Shown: positions 51,557 through 58,704 of the stretch, in pieces
How positions within the stretch are numbered: position 1 is the stretch's first letter
Layout of the letters: every line of letters starts with the position of its first letter
NCBI RefSeq assembly: GCF_019345465.1
Contig: NZ_JAHKRC010000013.1
Span: 1 to 64,000 of the forward strand
DNA from: Pseudomonas sp. NKUCC02_KPG
Lineage (GTDB): Bacteria; Pseudomonadota; Gammaproteobacteria; Pseudomonadales; Pseudomonadaceae
Reading direction: 5' to 3'
DNA: 64,000 nt
Position numbers and translations under genes: made by a program
The notes under the pieces: model-generated
The model's database searches: none
The model's input: the letters and a program-made list of their open reading frames with translations, nothing else
Told to the model about the DNA's origin: nothing

Positions 51557-53770
51557 ATGAAAGCGTTCGGCAAAATCCTGGGTCTGGTGCTTCTCGGATT
51601 GTTGCTGATCATCGTGGCCCTGGGCTTTGCCCTCAGCCATCTGTTCGATCCCAACGACTATAAAGACGAGATCCGCCAGATAGCCCGTGACAAAGCCCAC
51701 ATTGAGCTAACCCTCAATGGCGACATCGGCTGGAGCCTCTTCCCCTGGCTTGGTCTGGAGCTGCACGACGCCACCGTGGCAACCCTGGCTGCGCCTGCCC
51801 AACCTTTCGCCGATCTGCAAATGCTCGGTTTGTCCGTGCGTGTGCTGCCGCTGTTGCGCAAAGAAGTGCAAATGAGCGATGTGCGTGTCGAAGGCCTGAA
51901 CCTGCGCCTGACCCGCAACAAGGACGGTCACGGCAACTGGCAGGATATCGGCAAGCCAGCAACGCCCCCTGAAACCGCCGCAACCGCCAGCACTGAGCCC
52001 GCCCCGGCCAGCAAGCCCGAGAGCGTCAGCCAGCCGCTCAAGCTCGATATCGACAGCCTGACCGTGAACAATGCACGGGTTGAGTACAACGACGAGCAAA
52101 GCGGTAAACAATTCAGCGCTGAGAGCATCCAGCTCAGCACCGGCCCGGTTCACGAAGCCACCAGCATCCCGGTCAAACTGACCGCCTTCCTGGGCACCAA
52201 CCAGCCCGTGATGCGGGTCAAGACCGAAGTCGACGGCAAGTTGCGTTTTGACCGCGTACTCAAGCGCTATCAGTTTGAAGACATGAAAGTCACGGGCGAA
52301 GCCTCCGGTGAGCCGCTGCAAGGCAAAACCATGACGTTCGCCGCGCAAGGGCAAATTCTGGTTGATCTGGCGGCGAACGTCGCCGAATGGAGCAGCCTGA
52401 AGCTATCCGCCAACCAACTTCGGGCTTTGGGTGAACTCAAGGCCAACAACCTGAGCGACAACCCGCAAATCAGCGGCGGCCTGTCCATCGCCCAGCTTGA
52501 CCTAGCCAGATTCCTCGACAGCATCGGGCACCCGCTGCCTGCGATGGCTCCCGAAAGCCTGAGCAAAGTCGAACTGGTCAGCCGCCTGTCAGGCACGCCG
52601 ACCAGCGTGACCTTTGACGAACTCAACCTGAAAGTCGATGACAGCACCTTCACCGGGCTCATCGCCATTGAGGACTTCGCCAAACAGGCCGTTCGCATCC
52701 AGCTCAAAGGCGACACGTTCGACGCTGATCGCTACATGCCGCCACCCTCAGCCGAAGCCAATAGCGCCAGTGTCGCCCGCAAGACTGAAGTACAGGGCGG
52801 CGAAGCCAACGCACTGGCCGCATCGGGCGATACACCCCTGCCGGACGCGCCGACCAAAAGCGGTTGGAGCACGACCAAAATCATTCCAGTGGCTCGCCTC
52901 AAGACCCTGGACCTCAATGCCGACATCAGTTTTGGCCAACTGACCCTCAGCAAACTGCCCATCCAGAATGCCGCGCTCAAGGCCAACAGCAAGGCTGGCG
53001 TGCTGACCCTCGAAAACCTGAGCGGCAATCTCTACAAAGGCAGCTTTGCAGCCAACGGCAGCCTGGACGTACAACCGATACTGCCGGTGATCAAACTGCA
53101 GACCCGCATCACCAATGTCCCGGTTGAAAAAATCCTGCAGAGCCAGGGTCAAAAACCACCTGTGACCGGCCTGCTGACCCTCAACAGCAACGTCACGGGC
53201 AGCGGCAACAGCCAGAGCGCGCTGATTTCGAGCCTCAACGGCACGGCCAACTTTGTGCTCAATGACGGCGTACTGCTCAATGCCAACCTCGAACAGCAAT
53301 TGTGCAAAGGCATCTCCACCCTGAATCGCAAAACCCTGAGTGGCGCACCGCTAGGCAAAGACACGCCGTTCAAGGAGCTCAAGGGCAGCCTGGTGTTCCG
53401 TAACGGCGTAGCCAGCAATCCGGACATGGTCGTGCGCATGCCCGGCCTGAGCGTAAAAGGCGATGGCGACATTGACCTGCGCGTTCTGGGCATGGACTAC
53501 CGCATCGGCATCATCATCGAAGGCGACACCCGCGCCATGCCGGACCCGGCCTGCCAGGTCGGCAAGAACTTTGTCGGCATCGAGCTGCCATTGCGCTGCC
53601 GTGGCCCGCTGGAACTGGGCGCCAAGGCTTGCCGCCTGGATAAAGAAGGCCTGGGCAAGGTCGCGGCCAAAGTGGCGGGTAACAAACTCAGCGAAAAGCT
53701 TGAAGAAAAACTCGGTGACAGAGTCAGCCCTGAACTCAAAAACGCCCTCAAGGGGCTGTTCAACCGATGA
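51557..53770 (+). CDS. AsmA family protein
   Basis: A 737-residue envelope protein with an N-terminal membrane anchor (GLVLLGLLLIIVALGFALS) and a long periplasmic part with the AsmA repeat structure. AsmA-like proteins are thought to help phospholipid transport and outer-membrane homeostasis. The N-terminal signature YKDEIRQIARDKAHIELTL and the C-terminal conserved block with VLLNANLEQQLCKGISTLN and VRMPGLSVKGDGDIDLR are present. ATG 51557 follows AAGGA. It overlaps mutY by four bases. Confidence 0.9.
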   Translation: MKAFGKILGLVLLGLLLIIVALGFALSHLFDPNDYKDEIRQIARDKAHIELTLNGDIGWSLFPWLGLELHDATVATLAAPAQPFADLQMLGLSVRVLPLLRKEVQMSDVRVEGLNLRLTRNKDGHGNWQDIGKPATPPETAATASTEPAPASKPESVSQPLKLDIDSLTVNNARVEYNDEQSGKQFSAESIQLSTGPVHEATSIPVKLTAFLGTNQPVMRVKTEVDGKLRFDRVLKRYQFEDMKVTGEASGEPLQGKTMTFAAQGQILVDLAANVAEWSSLKLSANQLRALGELKANNLSDNPQISGGLSIAQLDLARFLDSIGHPLPAMAPESLSKVELVSRLSGTPTSVTFDELNLKVDDSTFTGLIAIEDFAKQAVRIQLKGDTFDADRYMPPPSAEANSASVARKTEVQGGEANALAASGDTPLPDAPTKSGWSTTKIIPVARLKTLDLNADISFGQLTLSKLPIQNAALKANSKAGVLTLENLSGNLYKGSFAANGSLDVQPILPVIKLQTRITNVPVEKILQSQGQKPPVTGLLTLNSNVTGSGNSQSALISSLNGTANFVLNDGVLLNANLEQQLCKGISTLNRKTLSGAPLGKDTPFKELKGSLVFRNGVASNPDMVVRMPGLSVKGDGDIDLRVLGMDYRIGIIIEGDTRAMPDPACQVGKNFVGIELPLRCRGPLELGAKACRLDKEGLGKVAAKVAGNKLSEKLEEKLGDRVSPELKNALKGLFNR

Positions 53771-54834
53771 GAAACGAGCAATTTTCAACGGCGGTACTGG
53801 ACTGGTATGACCACCACGGCCGCCATGACCTGCCCTGGCAACAGGGCATCACGCCGTATCGGGTGTGGGTCTCGGAAATCATGTTGCAGCAAACCCAGGT
53901 CAGCACCGTGCTGAACTACTTCGACCGCTTCATGGCCTCATTGCCAACGGTCCAGGCACTGGCTGCAGCCCCGGAAGACGAAGTGCTGCACCTGTGGACC
54001 GGCCTTGGCTATTACACCCGTGCGCGCAACTTGCAAAAGACCGCCAAAATCGTTGTCGCCGAACATGGCGGCGAATTCCCCCGCGACGTTGAAAAGCTGG
54101 TTGAACTGCCCGGCATCGGCTTGTCCACCGCCGGAGCGATTGCCAGCCTGAGCATGGGCCTGCGGGCGCCGATCCTCGACGGCAACGTCAAGCGGGTGCT
54201 TGCGCGCTATACGGCGCAAGAGGGCTACCCCGGCGAGCCCAAGGTCGCCAAACAGCTGTGGGCCACCGCCGAGCGTTTTACCCCCCACGATCGCGTGAAC
54301 GCCTACACCCAGGCCATGATGGACATGGGCGCCACACTCTGCACCCGCAGCAAACCGAGTTGCTTGCTGTGCCCGCTCGAAAGCGGCTGCCAAGCGCACT
54401 TGCTGGGGCTTGAGACGCGCTACCCGATCCCCAAGCCGCGCAAAACCGTTCCGCTGAAGCGCACCTTGATGCCGATGCTGGCGAACGCCGAAGGGGCGAT
54501 CCTGCTTTATCGTCGCCCGTCGAGCGGTTTGTGGGGGGGACTGTGGAGCCTGCCCGAACTCGATGACCTTCAAGATATCGAGCATTTGGCACTGCAACAC
54601 TCACTGACCCTGGGCGCACAGCACCCACTGGCGGGCCTTACCCATACCTTTAGCCATTTTCAACTGGCCATCGAACCCTGGCTGATCCACGTCAAGGAGT
54701 CCGACCATCACGTGGCCGAGGCCGACTGGCTCTGGTATAACCTCGCCACCCCGCCGCGCCTGGGCCTTGCTGCCCCGGTCAAGAAGCTGCTCAAACGCGC
54801 AGCCGACCTATTGAACGCTGGAGAGTCCTCATGA
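53767..54834 (+). CDS. mutY: Adenine DNA glycosylase
   Basis: Removes adenine mispaired with 8-oxoguanine. It has 355 residues. The catalytic Glu is in VSEIMLQQTQVSTV, the helix-hairpin-helix is ELPGIGLSTAGAI with Asp in PILDGNVKRVLAR, and the 4Fe-4S cluster cysteines are CTRSKPSCLLCPLESGC. A C-terminal MutT-like domain follows (PMLANAEGAILLYRRPSSGLWGGLW). It is coupled to asmA upstream and yggX downstream by four-base overlaps. Confidence 0.97.
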   Translation: MRNEQFSTAVLDWYDHHGRHDLPWQQGITPYRVWVSEIMLQQTQVSTVLNYFDRFMASLPTVQALAAAPEDEVLHLWTGLGYYTRARNLQKTAKIVVAEHGGEFPRDVEKLVELPGIGLSTAGAIASLSMGLRAPILDGNVKRVLARYTAQEGYPGEPKVAKQLWATAERFTPHDRVNAYTQAMMDMGATLCTRSKPSCLLCPLESGCQAHLLGLETRYPIPKPRKTVPLKRTLMPMLANAEGAILLYRRPSSGLWGGLWSLPELDDLQDIEHLALQHSLTLGAQHPLAGLTHTFSHFQLAIEPWLIHVKESDHHVAEADWLWYNLATPPRLGLAAPVKKLLKRAADLLNAGESS

Positions 54835-55103
54835 CCCGCACCATCATCTGCCGCAAGTACAAAGAAGAACTGCCTGCCCTTGAGCGCGCTCCGTTTCCGG
54901 GCGCCAAAGGCCAGGACATTTTTGATCATGTTTCGGCCAAGGCCTGGGCTGACTGGCAAAAACACCAGACTTTGCTGATCAACGAAAAGCGCTTGAACAT
55001 GATGAACGCTGAAGATCGAAAATATTTGCAGGGCGAAATGGATAAATTCTTCAGCGGTGAAGAATACGCACAAGCTGAAGGCTACGTTCCGCCGACCGAA
55101 TAA
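54831..55103 (+). CDS. yggX: Iron-trafficking / oxidative damage protection protein YggX
   Basis: A 90-residue protein that helps protect Fe-S clusters and DNA from oxidative damage; the pairing with the Fe-S enzyme MutY is conserved. MTRTIICRKYKEELPALER has the conserved Cys, and WQKHQTLLINEKRLNMM with EYAQAEGYVPPTE completes the family pattern. It overlaps the mutY stop by four bases. tRNA-Phe follows. Confidence 0.96.
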   Translation: MTRTIICRKYKEELPALERAPFPGAKGQDIFDHVSAKAWADWQKHQTLLINEKRLNMMNAEDRKYLQGEMDKFFSGEEYAQAEGYVPPTE

Positions 55104-55167
55104 CCCCCGGTTTTACGGGGCTCGGTCCGTAAGCGACGGTAATAATTAAATATTTTTCAAAAAATGT

Positions 55168-55196
55168 TTGACGGGTTATCGAAAAAGGCTTCTAAT
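55168..55196 (+). promoter_or_regulatory. Sigma-70 promoter of tRNA-Phe
   Basis: TTGACG (-35) and TCTAAT (-10) with exactly 17 bases between. The GC-rich stretch after the -10 (GCGCCCC) fits a stringently controlled stable-RNA promoter. The start would be near 55203, four bases before the tRNA. Confidence 0.85.
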
Positions 55197-55206
55197 GCGC
55201 CCCGTT

Positions 55207-55282
55207 GCCCAGATAGCTCAGTCGGTAGAGCAGGGGATTGAAAATCCCCGTGTCGGCGGTTCGATTCCGTCTCTGGGCACCA
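55207..55282 (+). tRNA. tRNA-Phe (GAA)
   Basis: A 76-base tRNA with acceptor arms GCCCAGA/TCTGGGC, D-loop AGCTCAGTCGGTAGAGC, anticodon arm GGGGATTGAAAATCCCC with anticodon GAA, and T-arm GGCGGTTCGATTCCGTC (slightly mispaired end). The 3' CCA is encoded (55280-55282). The gene has its own promoter and terminator. No repeat of its 3' end was noticed nearby, so there is no sign of an integrated element. Confidence 0.97.
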
Positions 55283-55324
55283 CATTCAGTTTTGATGTGG
55301 TGTTTACATCACTTCAAAACAAAG

Positions 55325-55352
55325 AAAACCCGCCTGGTGCGGGTTTTTTTTT
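55325..55352 (+). terminator. Rho-independent terminator of tRNA-Phe
   Basis: AAAACCCGC-CTGGT-GCGGGTTTT followed by T5 or more, about 45 bases after the tRNA. Confidence 0.92.
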
Positions 55353-55423
55353 GGCCGCGATTTAGCTACGCGCCCGGGTTCGTTCACCCATGACTGCGTC
55401 TTTGCCTTGACCCCGGTGCCTCA

Positions 55424-55750
55424 TTACTGAGGCTTCCCGGCGGGTCGGATCGAGTCCCATTCGGTCACGTAGGCCACTTTGGACTGTTTGTTGAAGAGGC
55501 AAAGCTCAGTACCACGCTGGCCTTTCATGTGTTTCTGCGGGTATTGACCCTGCAGCAGAATCGCGGTGTAGCCCACCCGATCATCAAACTGCGCAGGAGC
55601 GCCGATGGGGGTCGCCTTTTTCAGGGTGCTTGCATGGGTACAACGGGCGAGTACGTCCTTGTCGTAGGTCGCCCACGCATCGGAGCTTGAAGCGTGCGCT
55701 TGAACGGCAAAAGCGGTCAGACACAGGAAGGTCAGCGAGGTGATTTTCAT
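55424..55750 (-). CDS. Small secreted protein of unknown function
   Basis: A 108-residue protein with a clear signal peptide (MKITSLTFLCLTAFAVQAHA). The mature part has two cysteines (LARCTHAST and TELCLFNKQ), which may form one disulfide, and ends VAYVTEWDSIRPAGKPQ. I do not recognise the family. ATG 55750 puts the signal peptide right at the start; an ATG four codons earlier is possible. It has no partner on its strand. Confidence 0.7.
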   Translation of the reverse strand: MKITSLTFLCLTAFAVQAHASSSDAWATYDKDVLARCTHASTLKKATPIGAPAQFDDRVGYTAILLQGQYPQKHMKGQRGTELCLFNKQSKVAYVTEWDSIRPAGKPQ

Positions 55751-55926
55751 GATTCGGTGCATTCCACACGTTCGGCTTGTTGTCTGACATGTGAGCGAAC
55801 CGGGTGAGATAGGTTCCCGGCTGGCCCGGTTTCACATCCGATAATTGGCTCAATCCATGATCCTCGCTTGGTGATCCCCAAAACCTGAGGTTCAATACCC
55901 CCTTAGCCCGTAAAGGACACACGTTC

Positions 55927-56397
55927 ATGGCAACGCCAAAGAAACAGCAAAAGCACGCGCAGCGGGCCAAGACCAAAGCCAAGCAGAACCGCATCGGCAA
56001 GCCGGGCAAAGCTTCGGCTGGCACACTGATCGACAATCCGTTCGATGACGTAAAAATCGACCTCAGCACGTTCAACTTCCAGGACATCCTCGACAACGGC
56101 TTTGACCCCGCCGATTACGACGATTTGTTCCAGGCCATGAAAGCCGCCGAGGCCACCAGCCTGCAAACGATGTGCACCGTGTTCCTGCAATACCCGGTAC
56201 TGGAACTGGTGATCTCGGAAGAGGAAGAAGAACCTGCCACTGACTTCCTGATGGGCCTGCTGATCGAGTACCGCATTGCCGTCTATGGCGATGACGAAGA
56301 CAGCGCCGTGGCCTGGATCGAAACGCCAGCATTCCAGAAAGCCTACGTCGAAGCCTCGCGCCTGCTGACCGAGCGCAACGCCCGGAGCGCGCACTGA
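55927..56397 (+). CDS. Unrecognised 156-residue protein with basic tail and acidic core
   Basis: The N terminus is strongly basic (ATPKKQQKHAQRAKTKAKQN), like nucleic-acid-binding tails, while the body is acidic and helical (NPFDDVKIDLSTFNFQDIL, then ISEEEEEPATDF). There is no signal peptide or membrane segment, so it is cytoplasmic. I do not recognise a domain. It runs straight into the alpha/beta hydrolase gene: its TGA overlaps the proposed CTG start there, so the two are probably made together. Confidence 0.75.
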   Translation: MATPKKQQKHAQRAKTKAKQNRIGKPGKASAGTLIDNPFDDVKIDLSTFNFQDILDNGFDPADYDDLFQAMKAAEATSLQTMCTVFLQYPVLELVISEEEEEPATDFLMGLLIEYRIAVYGDDEDSAVAWIETPAFQKAYVEASRLLTERNARSAH

Positions 56398-57317
56398 CAG
56401 CAGCCCTGCTCGAACCTGTCTGCCGGGCGTTTACCGAGCCTGCTGCTGACGGTTACCTGCTGGGCGGTTTCGAGTGGCGCCAACCCACACCAGACACCTC
56501 ACGCGCAGTGGTGATCATCAACGCCGCCACCTCGGTGCGCTGCCTGTACTACTCGCGGTTTGCCCACTACCTGTTCAGCCACGACCTGGACGTGATGCTG
56601 TTCGACTATCGCGGCATTGGCGCCTCGCGCAGCGGATCGTTGCGCGGTTTTGAAGCCACGTGGTCGGACTGGGGCGCGCTGGACGCTGAAGCCCTCCTCA
56701 AGCGTGCACAGCGCGAATACCCCGGCCAGCCGATCGATGTTGTCGGCCACAGCTTTGGCGGCTGTGCAGCGGGCCTGATGGCTTCTGGGCAGGCTATTCG
56801 CCATCTGGTGACCGTGGGCGCGCAATTTGCTCACTGGCGCGACTACGCGCCGGCACAGCGCTGGCAGATGCTTGCCAAGTGGCACGGGGTCATGCCATTG
56901 CTGACCCGCGTGTGCGGTTATTTCCCTGGCAAGCGCCTGGGCTGGCTCGAAGACACCCCGTCGGGCGTGGTCAAGGACTGGAGCGCCTTGAGCACACGCT
57001 ACGAAAACCTTCCCAGCGCGCGCAACTTCGCAGCCCTGCCTTTTGACTCCGTTACCGCCAAAACCCTCGCCATCAGCCTGAGTGACGATCCCTTCGGCAC
57101 CGTAGCCGCCATCGAGCGCTTGCTGGGTTACTTCAGAGCCAGCTCGCGTACGCATCTGCGCATCCAGCCGCAAGACATCGGCGAAGCAGCCATCGGCCAT
57201 TTCGCGTTTTTTCACAGCCGCTTTCAAAGCAGCTTATGGCCGATTGCCTTGCAGTGGTTGCAACGAGGGGAATTGGCGACGGATGTGCCGGGAAAGGTGA
57301 TCAGTAACACCCCCTGA
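56394..57317 (+). CDS. Alpha/beta-fold hydrolase, probable CTG start
   Basis: A 307-residue serine hydrolase of unknown substrate. The nucleophile elbow is VVGHSFGGCAAG, the oxyanion strand AVVIINAATSVR, and a late IGHFAFF probably holds the catalytic His. The first usual start, GTG 56508, would remove 38 residues including the DGYLLGGFEWR strand and has no ribosome site. The frame instead continues to CTG 56394, which lies six bases after GGAG and overlaps the upstream stop (CTGA). I therefore propose CTG initiation. Confidence 0.78.
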   Translation: MTAALLEPVCRAFTEPAADGYLLGGFEWRQPTPDTSRAVVIINAATSVRCLYYSRFAHYLFSHDLDVMLFDYRGIGASRSGSLRGFEATWSDWGALDAEALLKRAQREYPGQPIDVVGHSFGGCAAGLMASGQAIRHLVTVGAQFAHWRDYAPAQRWQMLAKWHGVMPLLTRVCGYFPGKRLGWLEDTPSGVVKDWSALSTRYENLPSARNFAALPFDSVTAKTLAISLSDDPFGTVAAIERLLGYFRASSRTHLRIQPQDIGEAAIGHFAFFHSRFQSSLWPIALQWLQRGELATDVPGKVISNTP

Positions 57318-57334
57318 AAGACCGCACTGCCTGT

Positions 57335-57358
57335 ATCGCGAGCAAGCCCACAATCTGC
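57335..57358. repeat. REP arm fragment (family B)
   Basis: ATCGCGAGCAAGCCCAC is the core of the family B right arm without a partner. It is the only notable item in the 71-base gap after the hydrolase gene. Confidence 0.5.
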
Positions 57359-57388
57359 CTGTCCGATACAGTCGGTGATTTCAGACAA

Positions 57389-57634
57389 TCAACGCGCAGC
57401 ACAGCCTTCAGGCTTGAACACACGCTCGCTGGACGGCGGATTGTTTGCCAGCTTGTTGGCCGGCCTGCGCGGACGCACCATCAACTCCCCGCCGCAATTG
57501 GGGCAAAGCCCTCCCAAATGCTGCTCCGTGCACGTTGCACAAAAGGTGCACTCAAATGAGCAAATCCGCGCTTGTGCCGAATCAGGAGGCAGGTCGCAAT
57601 CACAGCATTCGCAACTGGGGCGTAATTCGAGCAT
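57389..57634 (-). CDS. DUF1272 family cysteine-rich protein
   Basis: An 81-residue cytoplasmic protein of the DUF1272 family. Nine or so cysteines are arranged as CECCDCDLPP, CSFECTFCATC and LCPNCGGEL, indicating one or two zinc sites. The tail is basic (VRPRRPANK). Function is unknown. ATG 57634 (MLELRPSCECC) follows GAGGTGCTC; a GTG two codons earlier is possible. It is convergent with the hydrolase gene. Confidence 0.85.
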   Translation of the reverse strand: MLELRPSCECCDCDLPPDSAQARICSFECTFCATCTEQHLGGLCPNCGGELMVRPRRPANKLANNPPSSERVFKPEGCAAR

Positions 57635-57714
57635 GAGCACCTCACATAGGACCGGTAGTTTTCATCGTTATATTTAAGACGCTTCACGCAAAAAACCAAC
57701 TGCTAATACAAAAT

Positions 57715-58008
57715 GGCAGTGACATTCTCATTGACCCCTCCGGTCAATGTGCGGCACGGGCCGAGTATGGCAAGCAACTCCTGCCAACGCTGGCCAAGGC
57801 CCTGACGGCTGAATTCGGGAAAGGCTTCGATGCTTCAAATTTGCGATATATGCGCTTGTTCTATCAGGCCTTTCCAAACTGTGACGCACTGCGTCACGAA
57901 TTGAGCTGGACCCATTTCCGCACCCTGCTGCGGGTTGAAAACGACCCTGCACGCCAGTGGTACATGAACGAAACCTCCACGCTGAACGGGTCCTCCCGCG
58001 CCCTGTAG
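57715..58008 (+). pseudogene. Remnant of a DUF1016 (YhcG-type, PDDEXK) gene
   Basis: This frame has no usable start but codes for about 97 residues matching the N-terminal DUF1016 region: RAEYGKQLLPTLAKALTAEF, NLRYMRLFYQAFP, LSWTHFRTLLRVENDPARQW and YMNETSTLNGSSRAL. It then meets TAG at 58006, exactly where homologues continue L-E-R-Q-I; the next codons still read RQIN before similarity ends. So the gene lost its 5' end and its nuclease domain and gained a stop. With bphO's promoter region it accounts for the stretch 57635-58098. No mobile element remains beside it. Confidence 0.8.
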
Positions 58009-58098
58009 CGGCAAATTAATTGCACTTTTTTGATGCCATGAGCTCCTACAATCTTGAGCGTCGACTTCTCGCGCACACAGGGAGCCCTCTTACAAGGC

Positions 58099-58704
58099 AT
58101 GCCACAAGACCAAACTTTATCAGCGGTATCGCCCGCTTTGAACGAGCTGCGTTCTGGCACTCAAACACTTCATGTCGCCCTTGAAAAACGCCTGCCGTTC
58201 TTCTGCGACACCCTCGACCTCGAACGCTATAAGCGCCTGTTGAGCGCCTACTACGGGTTCTATCACGAGCTGGAAGATCGGCTGCAACACAGCCCTTTGA
58301 TGACACCCGGTTTTGACCTGCATGCACGGCTCAAGACGCCCGCATTGCATCGGGACCTGCAGGCTCTGGGGGTCAACACCCAGTCGCTCGCGCTGTGCGA
58401 CACCCTCCCCGTACTCTCCAGCCCGGCCAGCGTTCTGGGTGTGCTGTATGTGCTCGAAGGCGCAACCCTGGGCGGTAATGTGCTGCGCAAACAGATGTCG
58501 GAACGCCTGGGCCTTGATGCACACAACGGCTGCGCTTTTCTTTACGTTTACGGCGAAGCAACAGGACGGCAATGGAAGGCATTCATGGATTTTCTGGGCA
58601 GCGTACCCCTCGACGCTCAAGCGCGAGGCGAAGCCGTACAGGCCGCCTGCTCTACGTTTAGCTGCTTCGAGCAATGGCTCGAACGACAGGAGGTTTTGTT
58701 ATGA
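58099..58704 (+). CDS. bphO: Biliverdin-producing heme oxygenase
   Basis: Opens heme to biliverdin, the chromophore of the phytochrome encoded next. It has 201 residues, all-helical. The proximal heme His is in SGTQTLHVALEKRL, and LGVLYVLEGATLGGNVL matches the distal helix of bacterial heme oxygenases. I use ATG 58099. A TTG at 58054 is in frame, but a TACAAT at 58047-58052 looks like a -10 element whose transcript would start after that TTG. The stop overlaps the bphP ATG by four bases, tying chromophore and apoprotein synthesis. Confidence 0.88.
   Translation: MPQDQTLSAVSPALNELRSGTQTLHVALEKRLPFFCDTLDLERYKRLLSAYYGFYHELEDRLQHSPLMTPGFDLHARLKTPALHRDLQALGVNTQSLALCDTLPVLSSPASVLGVLYVLEGATLGGNVLRKQMSERLGLDAHNGCAFLYVYGEATGRQWKAFMDFLGSVPLDAQARGEAVQAACSTFSCFEQWLERQEVLL

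Noticed and set aside
55207..55282. tRNA-Phe as an integration (att) site
   Set aside because: No repeat of the tRNA 3' end, integrase or foreign block was seen downstream; following genes look chromosomal.
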